A stretch of DNA of 51,453 nucleotides from a virus. The notes under the pieces were generated by a model that was not told where the DNA came from, ran no database searches, and saw only the letters and a program-made list of their open reading frames with translations. Made by a program: the position numbers and the translations under genes. Location of the stretch: IMG/VR virus record IMGVR_UViG_3300020195_000035, positions 1 to 51,453 of that record, one strand, 5' to 3'. This document shows, piece by piece, positions 21,642-31,005 of this stretch (position 1 is the first letter of the stretch; every line of letters starts with the position of its first letter).

Positions 21642-24260
21642 CTATTTATTTTTGAAATCTCGCGTATCGAATGTTTTATAGGGTTTCAAGGCATACCAGT
21701 TGGGGCCAGTTTTCACTTCTGCGGTCAAAGGCACTTTCTTGGGCCACCAATCAACCCGCGGGATGGTCATGTACTTGGCCTTGACACGAATCGCTTCATC
21801 CGCCTTATCCGAAGGATAAAAACTGGATATATCATCGTGTACAAACAAGATCGGTGCGCGCCATGGTTCGTTATTGTCCTGCGCCATTTCAAACAACCTT
21901 GTCATGGCGTCCATCACCAAATCGCCCGCAGTGCCCTGCACCCCTGCGTTAATGAGTGCGTTGTGGCTCATCGGCCCGTGCCGCCTTCGGCCACTCAAGC
22001 ACGACACAAACCCATTCTTGTCGTAGCCCTCAATAATCTCCTGTTGCCATTCCCGCACACGCTGACACTGCTTCCACAGAGCACCCTGAAGATGCTCTGC
22101 ATCGGATTGCTCGATTTCCAGATAGTAGGAAATCGCGTTGATGGATGCCCCAAAGAATGAGGGAAACACAAACTCATTCTTCACGGCAGTTCGCGCTGCT
22201 TTCTTGTCCCCGTTAAATCGCTTGTCCAGCCAACCCCTGCACCGCTTGGCAATGCGCTCCATCCATTCCGTGTGAATATCATAATTTTCCAACAAGGCTT
22301 TCAGGATGAACGGGTCGTCACTCATCGCCCCGATGACGCGGTACTCCAACTGCCCCTCGTCGGCGGCAACAAAAACGTGGCCTTCAGGTGCAGGATAACA
22401 CGCTCTGATGACTGCTGTTTTTGCATTACGCAAAGGTTGGTTCGTGACGTTTGGAGAGCGCGCACTAGCGCGCCCCGTTGAGGTGTACATCAACTCATAC
22501 TCAGGATGGATGCGTTTGTCGGGCCACACGTTTGACTGTTTGGCGTGCTCGTCCAGTGGCAGCAAGTAGGTGCTTCTGATCTTCTGCGCTTTGCGTAGCG
22601 CGAGCACATTCAGCGCAAACTTCGTGCCGATCTTAGTCAGCACTTCTTCTTCAACCGAACACTTTGCTTTCTTAGTTCCAGTGGCCGGGGTGACGATGAC
22701 TTCCTTACGATTCTTGATCTCCAAAAACAGCTTCACCATTTGAGGATTACTATCAGGATTAAATGATTCGTTGAATCGCTCCTGATACTCGGCAACCACA
22801 CTGCTACTCATCACCTTTTCCAGCCCGGCCTTGATCTCTGCTTCGTATTCCCGCAACATCTCTACCTGAACCGTAAAGTCAACGGGCATCCCCATCAATT
22901 GAGCACTCACGAAGGGGGCAACGCGCTTGAGATGGAATCTGTAAAAATCGTAGAGCTTGGCTTCAATCAGCCTGTTTTTCAAAATGCGATCCAGCTTGTG
23001 CTCATACTTACAATCCAGCGCATTATACCGACACACATCCCCAACCGGCTCTGATGATAACCGCGTCACATCGACGTTGCTGAAGTCTTTCAGGGGCAAG
23101 CCTAGATTCTCACTCGCCACAAATTGAAGCCGCAAACTGCCCTTGCGCTCGTCCAGCGCATAAGCCTTGACGAGCGTATCATCCCAATTACTTTTGCCAA
23201 GAAGTAACCAGCCATAGCGGTGAGCCAGCCATTCCAACTCAAACTTCAAATTATGCGCAATGAACCGGCCCGTGTAGGTAAACAGTAGTTTTCTAAATGC
23301 CTTATCCAACCACGCTCGGTTTTCCTCACTCCATTCTGCGCCGGGATGCTCGAACGCAATACCGATTGATCGTTTGTAGGTGCCGATTCCAATTGTGAGT
23401 ATTTTCGAGTCCGTGTGATATGGGCGGATGTGGTTTGTTTCCAGATCAACGGCAAGCCGCTTTTGAGAATAAGCCCATTCAAAAAACGCACGCACTTTCT
23501 CAATGTCCTTATCCCCCGTAGCCAGCGTGATCCCATCTTCCATTGTTTCGATGGCTTCGATCTCCGGGTCGGGCAACTCATCGACCCGATCAAACAACGT
23601 AAATAAATCCCGACGAAAAAAGCTGTGGTGCTCTTTGCCGGGAATTTTATCCTTCCCCTTTTCCTTGTCTGTATCCTCTTTCATTCTGCGCAAAATCATC
23701 CGCACGTCATTGACGGGATAAACCCAACACTCGTAATCCTGAATACGAACCGGAAAGAAACGCCCCCGGCAGATGTCCAAGCTGATCTTACTTGCGGGAA
23801 TCAACCACGACAGCGCCGTTTTTGTCACCGGCACAATGACTCTTGGGCGACTCTGTAGAATGTCCTTTTCCACCACGCCCCGAAACGCTTCTATTTCCAC
23901 GGTGGTTGGTTCGCGGTAGCCCGGCAACAGCGTGGTGACACAATTATTAAAGCGTGTGTACTGCTTGTAATCACGCGGAAGATGATCCCGAACAAACCGC
24001 CCCACCGGGCCGCCGAACGGAGCACCATCCTCATCATCCACCGCACTTGGGGCGCTGCCTAGAAGGTAAATCAGCGGGTGGTCGCTTCCCGTAGGTTTCA
24101 TCTCAGGATTATGCGCCCGCGCATTGAGTATGCCCAATGCTTTAGGCCCAAGTCTTTTCAGAGTTGCCGGATCGAACTTCTGCGCTCGCGCGCGTACTCC
24201 TTTTGGTTTTTTTAAGACGCCTTCAACCATCTCCTGCCGCGTAAAAAAACCGATGTTCAT
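21642..24260 (-). CDS. polA: Family A DNA polymerase with N-terminal UDG-like domain, 872 aa
   Basis: Residues about 60-195 resemble family 4 uracil-DNA glycosylase (GSAPSAVDDEDGAPFGG; RPRVIVPVTKTAL; VYPVNDVR), an arrangement known from SPO1 DNA polymerase; the iron-sulfur cysteines of true family 4 enzymes are not evident. The 3'-5' exonuclease shows D272-x-E274, HNLKFELEWL and Y412/D416. Polymerase motif A is D634-E-G-Q-L-E639, motif B region has K694 and SFFGAS, and motif C is H808-D-D. The ATG overlaps the clamp stop (ATGA). It is the replicative polymerase. Confidence 0.9.
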   Translation of the reverse strand: MNIGFFTRQEMVEGVLKKPKGVRARAQKFDPATLKRLGPKALGILNARAHNPEMKPTGSDHPLIYLLGSAPSAVDDEDGAPFGGPVGRFVRDHLPRDYKQYTRFNNCVTTLLPGYREPTTVEIEAFRGVVEKDILQSRPRVIVPVTKTALSWLIPASKISLDICRGRFFPVRIQDYECWVYPVNDVRMILRRMKEDTDKEKGKDKIPGKEHHSFFRRDLFTLFDRVDELPDPEIEAIETMEDGITLATGDKDIEKVRAFFEWAYSQKRLAVDLETNHIRPYHTDSKILTIGIGTYKRSIGIAFEHPGAEWSEENRAWLDKAFRKLLFTYTGRFIAHNLKFELEWLAHRYGWLLLGKSNWDDTLVKAYALDERKGSLRLQFVASENLGLPLKDFSNVDVTRLSSEPVGDVCRYNALDCKYEHKLDRILKNRLIEAKLYDFYRFHLKRVAPFVSAQLMGMPVDFTVQVEMLREYEAEIKAGLEKVMSSSVVAEYQERFNESFNPDSNPQMVKLFLEIKNRKEVIVTPATGTKKAKCSVEEEVLTKIGTKFALNVLALRKAQKIRSTYLLPLDEHAKQSNVWPDKRIHPEYELMYTSTGRASARSPNVTNQPLRNAKTAVIRACYPAPEGHVFVAADEGQLEYRVIGAMSDDPFILKALLENYDIHTEWMERIAKRCRGWLDKRFNGDKKAARTAVKNEFVFPSFFGASINAISYYLEIEQSDAEHLQGALWKQCQRVREWQQEIIEGYDKNGFVSCLSGRRRHGPMSHNALINAGVQGTAGDLVMDAMTRLFEMAQDNNEPWRAPILFVHDDISSFYPSDKADEAIRVKAKYMTIPRVDWWPKKVPLTAEVKTGPNWYALKPYKTFDTRDFKNK

Positions 24261-25309
24261 CCTTCATCTTTCTCTGAAAAAACAGGCAAACTTACCAAAT
24301 GAACCGGCCCCATTCCGTAGAACATGATGGCCCCCCGGATGACAGAAAAATGCGTGGCAGTTTTCAAGCACGACAGCACAGACTTGCTTTGAATGTTGAT
24401 GTTGAAATCTGCGCAACCCGCAATGGCAAGAGTATCAGAAATCTTCCCAACCTTGCCCCGCCCGCTGATTCGCATCAGGCCGTCTTTGACCGTAAGAGTC
24501 AGTACATCATTGTCTTTTGCCGTCAGAGCGCTGGCGCACCGCTGTAGGGCTGTGGCAAAAGACTCTGGTAAGGCCACACCATGCGCTTTGGCTGACTTGA
24601 CCAAGTTGTTTTTGAAAACATCCCGATACTTCTGCGGCTCTGCCGAACGTGCGATCTTTGAATAAACCCGAATGCCCTCAAACCGGGCCTCAATCGCATC
24701 TTTATAAAACAACAGAGACTTGAAGGCTTCTTCGGGCAAACCCGACAGCAGTTTGATGAACTGCGCGGGAAGCCTGATCGCATGGGGTATGTTGTCGCTG
24801 CGCTGAATAGGTAAAAACACACGACTGATCTGGATGTCATTTGTTGAGTACGCCGTGCAATTATCCCCACCAAAATCGAGCGTGGCCCCACTGCTCCACA
24901 TCATATCAAGCGGTAGAAAATTCATGGACACCTGAAGAAACTTCAACTGTGACAGCACCTTAGGATCAATGACTTTTAACTCTGGTTCGACCGGGGGAAC
25001 AAAGGCGAACTCTGCGGGGGGCAACAGCGTGGTTTTCAGCCGGGCTTTCCGCGACTTAAACACCACCACATCACCCTCAACCCCAAAATCAACTTGGGGG
25101 CCAGCAGAGCCAAGCCAAGCCAGTAGGGGAGCACCCTGCACGCCCCCGGCAAAGGGTACTTGCAACTCAGCTTTTACGGCCACCACGTCATTAAAAGCGT
25201 GGACTGATTTTCCTGTAAAGCAAAAGCATTGCATCACAGGTACGGATACATCCCGATGGAGCGCGGGGCTGACTGCTCTCAACGCAGCCAGTAGTTGTTC
25301 TGTTTCCAT
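24257..25309 (-). CDS. Sliding-clamp-like (DnaN-type) protein, 350 aa
   Basis: Probable polymerase processivity clamp. Length and a repeated three-lobe beta pattern fit a DnaN-like clamp. The N-terminal LLAALRAVSPALHRDVSVPV and the C-terminal FNINIQSKSVLSCLKTA segment resemble clamp domains. The four-base overlap with the polymerase start supports the assignment. The ATG follows AAAGG; an upstream in-frame start lacks a ribosome site. Sequence similarity to bacterial DnaN is weak by eye, so context carries part of the call. Confidence 0.6.
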   Translation of the reverse strand: METEQLLAALRAVSPALHRDVSVPVMQCFCFTGKSVHAFNDVVAVKAELQVPFAGGVQGAPLLAWLGSAGPQVDFGVEGDVVVFKSRKARLKTTLLPPAEFAFVPPVEPELKVIDPKVLSQLKFLQVSMNFLPLDMMWSSGATLDFGGDNCTAYSTNDIQISRVFLPIQRSDNIPHAIRLPAQFIKLLSGLPEEAFKSLLFYKDAIEARFEGIRVYSKIARSAEPQKYRDVFKNNLVKSAKAHGVALPESFATALQRCASALTAKDNDVLTLTVKDGLMRISGRGKVGKISDTLAIAGCADFNINIQSKSVLSCLKTATHFSVIRGAIMFYGMGPVHLVSLPVFSEKDEG

Positions 25310-25328
25310 TATGTGCCTTTCAAACGAA

Positions 25329-25362
25329 CGATGCCGCCCGCTGGTTAAAGAAGGCGGCATCG
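25329..25362 (-). terminator. Strong hairpin upstream of clamp gene
   Basis: CGATGCCGCC (25329-25338) pairs perfectly with GGCGGCATCG (25353-25362), a 10-bp stem with a 14-base loop. On the minus strand only TTCGTTTG follows, so it may be a weak terminator or an mRNA end/processing hairpin. Confidence 0.55.
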
Positions 25363-25394
25363 ATTTAGTTATTTATGAAAATAAGGTGTCCGCT

Positions 25395-26405
25395 TTACGT
25401 CAACCGATTCAGCTTGCGCGCCACGGCAATCATCTTTCGCGCATAGTAGGTCGTTGTGGCAATCGTGCTGTTGGACAATTCCACGCCTCTCTTTTCGGCA
25501 GCAGCCATAATTGCCGCCTTATCAACGCCTTCCTTTCGGAGCATCAACCCAAAGATGAACTCCACGCCGTCCAACTCACTCTTTTCTTTGGGGATGTGCT
25601 GCTTCACAGCCTTGTTTTTCTTGGCTTTAGGGGATTCATCATCCTCATCAATCGAATCCACCCGCTGCCGCACCTTCATTTTGGAACGCTTGCCCGAAAA
25701 AGCGGCGTCGGCAGCATCAGAGATGTCATCAACTTCCTCATTCTCCCCATCATCGTCATCGGCGACGGCTTTCGCCTTCGTCTTTGGCTTTGCGCGCTTG
25801 GGGGCATCATCCTCATCCTCATCATCCTCGTCCGCGTCCGCATCCTCATCGTCATCCATCCGAGATGCCACTGACTTCCTCATTCTCCCCATCTCGGCTG
25901 CAACTTCCGCTTTCACCTTTGCCTTTGACTTCTTGGGGGCATCTTCCTCATCATCCTCGTCCTCATCGTCGGCGCTCTCATTGTCCTCATCGTCCTCATC
26001 TGAATCATCATCAGGATCGGCATCCTCATCCTCATCCGTGCTCTCACTGCTCTCATCCTCATCCTCATCCTCATCCGCATCAGCCGTGTCCTCATCGTCC
26101 TCATCGTCCTCATCGTCCATGGCGACGGCTTTCGCCTTCGTCTTTGACTTTTTGGGGGCATCTTCCTCGGCATCCTCATTATCGATGTCCGGGAATTCGC
26201 TCACCTTTTTCCCGTCCTCAAGCAGATTGATTGAAGCGTTAAACCAATTCGCTGCCTTCTTGCTGATGCCGTCCATATCATCCGGCACGACTTTATCCAG
26301 CGCCTTGACGAACCGCGCCAGATAATCGCTGCGCTTCTCCTTCGGGGCTTGGCACTTGTGCTTCTTCCCCAACATCTTACAAAGTTCCTGTTCGATCTTG
26401 CTCAT
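25395..26405 (-). CDS. Highly acidic low-complexity protein with C-terminal HTH-like domain, 336 aa
   Basis: No family recognised. Residues 1-75 form a small globular domain. Residues about 78-265 are dominated by Asp/Glu runs, interrupted by short basic KKSKTKAKA-type patches that recur three times. The last 60 residues are a globular domain with a G-V-x-L-S-x2-T-x2-T-x2-Y-x2-R pattern shared with the basic 219-aa protein at 20908. The acidic mass could mimic DNA or bind basic partners. It lies between the sigma-like and clamp genes. Confidence 0.65.
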   Translation of the reverse strand: MSKIEQELCKMLGKKHKCQAPKEKRSDYLARFVKALDKVVPDDMDGISKKAANWFNASINLLEDGKKVSEFPDIDNEDAEEDAPKKSKTKAKAVAMDDEDDEDDEDTADADEDEDEDESSESTDEDEDADPDDDSDEDDEDNESADDEDEDDEEDAPKKSKAKVKAEVAAEMGRMRKSVASRMDDDEDADADEDDEDEDDAPKRAKPKTKAKAVADDDDGENEEVDDISDAADAAFSGKRSKMKVRQRVDSIDEDDESPKAKKNKAVKQHIPKEKSELDGVEFIFGLMLRKEGVDKAAIMAAAEKRGVELSNSTIATTTYYARKMIAVARKLNRLT

Positions 26406-26441
26406 GTACGCTCCTTATGAAAAAAATGAAGTAACACCCAA

Positions 26442-26960
26442 CTATACCACACTGGTATTTGCTTGAATGCCTTTTAATTGATTTAAGAGTGCTTTGTAAA
26501 ACGCAGCGTCACGATTCAGCGCATAAACGCAAAACTTCAGGATGCTTTCCTGATCGCGCAGAATATCAGAGGGCTTGACTTTCAGCCATTGCAGAAGTTC
26601 CAGCACTTCGCCGACTGGCCCACTCTGGTTTGCCATGAAGTCCTTTGTTACCAAGTTCTGCAAACCACTATCCTCAATGGGGGGTTCAGGCAGCGCGGGC
26701 TGCAATTGAAACCGCGTGCGATGCTTTGTGCGATGCGTGGCCTTATCGTTAAGCAGATTATGCGCAGCGCGCATATAAAGTGCTTGGAAATGCTTCGGCT
26801 CAACCGCAGGGTATTTAGCACAGAGATGCCGGTATTTCAACCAGCACTCCTGATACAAATCATCTGCTTCCATATAGTAATCAACCCGCCAGCTTTGCCG
26901 TGCAATAAACCGGCGCGTCCAGCCTTCCAAAGAGCCTTTCCACACCACTTTGTTCTGCAT
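26442..26960 (-). CDS. Sigma-70-like (region 2) transcription factor, 172 aa
   Basis: The N-terminal half resembles sigma region 2: MEADDLYQECWLKY aligns with the region 2.1/2.2 core helix that binds the polymerase clamp, and FQALYMRAAHNLLND with KATHRTKHR resembles region 2.3-2.4 followed by a basic linker. Region 4 is not clearly visible in the C-terminal 70 residues. The ATG follows AAAGGAG. It is a plausible phage sigma or anti-sigma and a candidate reader of the 15-bp-spacer promoters, although that link is speculative. Confidence 0.6.
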   Translation of the reverse strand: MQNKVVWKGSLEGWTRRFIARQSWRVDYYMEADDLYQECWLKYRHLCAKYPAVEPKHFQALYMRAAHNLLNDKATHRTKHRTRFQLQPALPEPPIEDSGLQNLVTKDFMANQSGPVGEVLELLQWLKVKPSDILRDQESILKFCVYALNRDAAFYKALLNQLKGIQANTSVV

Positions 26961-27000
26961 TCTTTTGCTCCTTTTTGTCACACGGGAAAAGTTTAGCGGA

Positions 27001-27999
27001 TTAAACAGGGGTTGGCAAATTTCTAATTTCCAGCACCATCTGCTCTATCTGCTGCTGGCTCATATCCGCTGGATCAGCCGCCTGTTCAGGCAATGGAATC
27101 ACCCACGGGGTATGCCTTGTCAGCATGGCGCTAAATTGATAGCTGCGGGAGATCGCATCTTCGTCGAAAAGCACGCAAACGCGCTTGTGCCTTTCCGCCA
27201 GCCGATCCACTTCGGCCAACTGATGCTCTGTCCACGCCACACCACACAGCGCCACCACGTTGACGTGATTTCCGGCATACGCCTGAAATTTAATGCAATC
27301 CAACGGGCCTTCCACCACCAGCAATACGTCCCCGCCTTTATTCGCCCGCGCTTGGCCCAAAACCGTGCGCTTAATGACATCCCCCTGCGGATACGTCAAA
27401 TACCGCAACCCCTCATTTTTACTAATTGTGCGCCCCGTGTAGGCCACCATCTCCGGGTGATTCTTAATAACATGATATACGGGAATAACCAACCTTCCCG
27501 CCATTCCACCAATCAGGCAATAGTGCAAATTGAACAAACTGCACGCAGTAGTGATCCCGGCGTCATCAAACCCCCGTTTTCGTAAATACTGAAGCGTTTG
27601 CTTGTTGGTTTTCAAATTAAGCCGCTGGCACTCCGGGGGAAGCTCTAGCGGCTTGAATTTATACACTTGAGTATGTTGCTGCTCTCCAATCTTGGAAATT
27701 TCAGAAAGCAGATCGCTGCTTTTGCGCAGCGACGGCGCATCATCCTGTACGAGTGTTTTTGCCTCTTTATAGCCGCAACCCAACAGAGCCATCACCAAAT
27801 TCGTCGGGTTTATCCCACGGTGCCCCTGATCCCGCCAGCAGCCCCACTTACCGCTTTCAAGATTGATGCCCATGTGTTCTGAGGGATCAGAATCACCACA
27901 AAACGGGCAATGGGTGTTTACGTTTCCCTGCTTGACGTTTTTCCCTTCCGTGATGTACGGGATGTTTCTCGCAACTAAGAACGATTGCCAATCAAACAT
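27001..27999 (-). CDS. DNA primase with zinc finger and TOPRIM, 332 aa
   Basis: DnaG-type primase. The N-terminal zinc element HCPFCGDSD ... KWGCWRDQGH lies at about residues 30-60. TOPRIM motifs are VVEGPLDCIKF (catalytic Glu) and CVLFDEDA (DxD-like). It is shorter than bacterial DnaG and lacks the C-terminal helicase-binding domain, as in many phage primases. AAAGGAG precedes the ATG, which overlaps the end of the SNF2-like helicase gene by 25 bases. Confidence 0.85.
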   Translation of the reverse strand: MFDWQSFLVARNIPYITEGKNVKQGNVNTHCPFCGDSDPSEHMGINLESGKWGCWRDQGHRGINPTNLVMALLGCGYKEAKTLVQDDAPSLRKSSDLLSEISKIGEQQHTQVYKFKPLELPPECQRLNLKTNKQTLQYLRKRGFDDAGITTACSLFNLHYCLIGGMAGRLVIPVYHVIKNHPEMVAYTGRTISKNEGLRYLTYPQGDVIKRTVLGQARANKGGDVLLVVEGPLDCIKFQAYAGNHVNVVALCGVAWTEHQLAEVDRLAERHKRVCVLFDEDAISRSYQFSAMLTRHTPWVIPLPEQAADPADMSQQQIEQMVLEIRNLPTPV

Positions 28000-29552
28000 T
28001 TTGGTTGCTCCTTTCCATCCATAATGGCGGCTTGCAGATCGCGGCCTTCCTTATGGTACTCAAGAATTTTTTCCTCAATGCTTCCCCGCACCAGCACGTC
28101 ATAGATCAGGCACTTTCGCTTCTGGCCCATGCGATAGATTCTGCGCTCCATCTGCTCGCGCACAAGCACGTCCACGGGAGATTCGTAAAACAAAATGTAC
28201 CGGCATTGCTCTTGTAAATTCAGCCCCATCGCGCCTGCCCGGCTGATAACCAGCACGCGCTTTTGACCGGACGTAAACGCCTTGATGACCTTCGGCTTAT
28301 CTTTTCCCAACGTCCCCCCGAAATAGCGAATGTTGCTGATCTTTGCTTTGGTCAGCGTATCACTGACCAACGCTCCCGATGAAATGAAGTCCGTGGCGAT
28401 AATGATCTGCTCCGTGCCCGGAATTTCACTGACCAATTCCATCAGCACTTCCAACTTGGCGTTTTTCGGCAAGGGTATTTCAATCCGCGCACCAGCGGCA
28501 TTCTTGAAAACCAAAAACCCACTTGCCAACTGTCTCATGCGCATAAACACGTTTTTGAGAAGTTGTCGGTTGCCATTTGCAGCCGTCATCTCATCACACA
28601 TTTTATCATAATGCCGGATCATTTCGGGCCGCAGTTCCGCGTACCGCTTCTGTCTTACCAGCGGGGGCAGATCAAGGCACTCTTTATCCCGATACCGAAT
28701 CGAACGATTGCGGCACATGCGATGCAGCACGGGCTGTTTATTCTTTGACAGCACCCATGTACCCCACGGAGTAAATGCACTCTCCACGTTAGTACACAAC
28801 GACTCCCTGAATATATTCAGCGCCGTGCCCAACGTCTCGCCCTTGTCAATGACATGAAACTCGGCCCATAAATCTTCGGGGTTTCTACCAAACGGCGTGC
28901 CCGTTAATCCGTAGGCAAACTCACCCGTCCATGACAGCATTTTACACAAATCAAAAGTTAGGCTGCCCCTCTTTCGGAAAGCGATTGCTTCATCAAACAC
29001 AAAACCATCGATTTTATCGACGTACTGCACCACTTTCTTTTTATCGAGTTGCAACACATTGATGAGCTTTTTTCCCTTTCGCTTTTTAACCTTATGGGCA
29101 CACATCAACATGAAAGTTGGGTAGGTGGTCAGTAGAATTTCCGATGCCATCGACAATGCTTTCAGGCGGTCGTTTTCTTTGCCGTAAACAGTAAGCACAC
29201 GAAGTTCCGGCATGAACTTCTCGATCTCGTCCTTCCACGTCTGAATAAGCCCGGAATTGGGCACCAGCACCATAAATTGCTTGGCTTCCCCCTGCTTGAT
29301 TTTGTGGCGCATAATTTCCAGCGCCACCAGCGTCTTGCCCAACCCCGGATCAAGCAAAAACAGGAATCGGGTTTTCTTCAACCCGATCAGCACGCTGCTT
29401 CGCTGATGCTTGCGTAAGCGCTCTGTGGATTCTTCGGGAAACTCACGCTTACGCAACTCACCGCGTAAATGTGAATCGTCCATCCTCTTTATGCGCTTGG
29501 AATCCCAGAGGGAGCGACTTAAAAAGCCATCGATTGCACTTTGCTTAATCAT
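27975..29552 (-). CDS. SNF2/SF2-type DNA helicase, 525 aa
   Basis: Superfamily 2 ATPase. Motif I DPGLGKTLVALEIM, motif Ia LVPNSGLIQTW, motif II FVFDEAI (DEAI in place of DEAH), motif III YGLTGTP, and motifs V/VI SRAGAMGLNLQ and REQMERRIYRMGQ. The MGQ ending of motif VI is typical of SNF2-family translocases. The ATG overlaps the DnaB-like helicase stop; an upstream start in the same frame lacks support. It may act in replication restart or branch migration, as T4 UvsW does. Confidence 0.85.
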   Translation of the reverse strand: MIKQSAIDGFLSRSLWDSKRIKRMDDSHLRGELRKREFPEESTERLRKHQRSSVLIGLKKTRFLFLLDPGLGKTLVALEIMRHKIKQGEAKQFMVLVPNSGLIQTWKDEIEKFMPELRVLTVYGKENDRLKALSMASEILLTTYPTFMLMCAHKVKKRKGKKLINVLQLDKKKVVQYVDKIDGFVFDEAIAFRKRGSLTFDLCKMLSWTGEFAYGLTGTPFGRNPEDLWAEFHVIDKGETLGTALNIFRESLCTNVESAFTPWGTWVLSKNKQPVLHRMCRNRSIRYRDKECLDLPPLVRQKRYAELRPEMIRHYDKMCDEMTAANGNRQLLKNVFMRMRQLASGFLVFKNAAGARIEIPLPKNAKLEVLMELVSEIPGTEQIIIATDFISSGALVSDTLTKAKISNIRYFGGTLGKDKPKVIKAFTSGQKRVLVISRAGAMGLNLQEQCRYILFYESPVDVLVREQMERRIYRMGQKRKCLIYDVLVRGSIEEKILEYHKEGRDLQAAIMDGKEQPKCLIGNRS

Positions 29553-29553
29553 A

Positions 29554-30999
29554 TCACAACTCGACTCCGGCACGTTCCGCCACGGCCTGCACGTCCTCGC
29601 CCGTTTCATCCTTCACCAGACTCCAATAAGATCGCTTGGGCATCCTCACGGCATCCATGCAGAATTGCCCGATGGAATAGGCTTGTGAAATCATCACGGT
29701 AAACTTATCCCGATCTCCCCGGCCCTTCTCCATCTCCAAACGCGCCAAGCCCAACTCAGCTTCCGGCTCGGTCTGGTTGTACGTCACAAACACGTCTGCC
29801 GTTTTGTATTTTCCGTAACTCAGGCCGACGTGCTTCTTGGTCAACTTTGGTGCGCCTTCACCGGCCCGATTAGCCTGCGTAGGGGCCACCACTGCCATGT
29901 TGCGCTCTATGGCAATGCCCCGCAGATCGACGTAAATCTTATCGATTTCCTGCCGCTCAAACTTGGGATCAAAGTCCATTAAATCCGGGTAATCCACGAT
30001 CAGCATGTCAGGAATAAAATTTACCCAGTGCTCCAAACCTTCCATGTACGCCTTCAGCTTTGGAATCGTCAGCGTGCCCGATGGAAACTCTTTAACGATG
30101 AGGGGTGGTTTTGATGACACATTCTTTGCCTTGCGCGTCAGCAACGTGCCAATGTTCTCATCCCTCAATGCGGGCCGGGCATTTAGCTCCATGTGCTTGA
30201 TGCCTGTGATCTCATCCCCCGCCTTCTGAAACTTGGAATAACTGACTTGCTCTTTACGCTTTGTCAGTGACAACAGCGTTTGCATACAGCGCTCCACAAC
30301 TTGCGTTTCGGGCATTTCCGTTGTTATCAAAAGCGTCGATGTGTGGTGTCTTAAATTCTGAATGGCTTGGTGAGTCACATACCAGCTTTTGCCCATGCCC
30401 GACAAACTCATCAGAATCCACATGCGCTTTCGCGCGGGCATTAAATCCGTTTCGTCAATCGGCCCGATGCCAGTTGGAAAGAAATCCCCATCGGAACGCG
30501 GGGGCACGCCCTTTCTCATCGCTTCATCAAGTCGCGTGCCTTGCTGAAACAGCGTGATGTCTGATCTTGTGATGGCAAGCAGCGCTGATTCTGCTTCGGT
30601 GATTTTCTGCTCATCTACTTCACCTTGAAGGCTTTGCACGGCTTTCTGTGAAGCCGCTTTTACGCGCTGCACCCGCGTAAACAAACTGGCTTGCGCCAGC
30701 ACATATTCAGCATTTACGCCGCGCGACGTTTGCTGAATGCTTTTGTAAATCCGCTTGTAGATTTCTCGTGAATCCTGCCGCCGACTCACAATCGTATTCA
30801 GCAGATCAATGGCGTGCTCGCCGGGAGCCTTCCTGTACTTCGTGATGTACTCAATCGCCTTTTCCGCGAAGTCCGCATAGTAAGGATCGTAATTCTTTGC
30901 GCGCAACATTCCCGCGACGAGTTTGGCATACTTTGCTTTCTTATCCGTATCGAAAAGAAGCAGCGCAACCAAGCTCTCTTGAATTGCCGAAGTGAGCAT
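29554..30999 (-). CDS. Replicative DnaB-like helicase, 481 aa
   Basis: RecA-fold replicative helicase. Walker A is SLSGMGKSW, Walker B is MLIVDYPDLM, and VVAPTQANR corresponds to the conserved Gln/Arg motif after Walker B. The N-terminal 130 residues are helical, as in DnaB. It is adjacent to primase and the SNF2-like helicase and belongs to the same leftward operon. The C-terminus is acidic. Confidence 0.85.
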   Translation of the reverse strand: MLTSAIQESLVALLLFDTDKKAKYAKLVAGMLRAKNYDPYYADFAEKAIEYITKYRKAPGEHAIDLLNTIVSRRQDSREIYKRIYKSIQQTSRGVNAEYVLAQASLFTRVQRVKAASQKAVQSLQGEVDEQKITEAESALLAITRSDITLFQQGTRLDEAMRKGVPPRSDGDFFPTGIGPIDETDLMPARKRMWILMSLSGMGKSWYVTHQAIQNLRHHTSTLLITTEMPETQVVERCMQTLLSLTKRKEQVSYSKFQKAGDEITGIKHMELNARPALRDENIGTLLTRKAKNVSSKPPLIVKEFPSGTLTIPKLKAYMEGLEHWVNFIPDMLIVDYPDLMDFDPKFERQEIDKIYVDLRGIAIERNMAVVAPTQANRAGEGAPKLTKKHVGLSYGKYKTADVFVTYNQTEPEAELGLARLEMEKGRGDRDKFTVMISQAYSIGQFCMDAVRMPKRSYWSLVKDETGEDVQAVAERAGVEL

Positions 31000-31005
31000 T
31001 AGCTT

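Noticed and set aside
25456-26325. Poly-serine plus-strand protein
   Set aside because: It is the antisense of the Asp/Glu-rich 336-aa gene; composition is explained by GAT/GAG codons read backwards.
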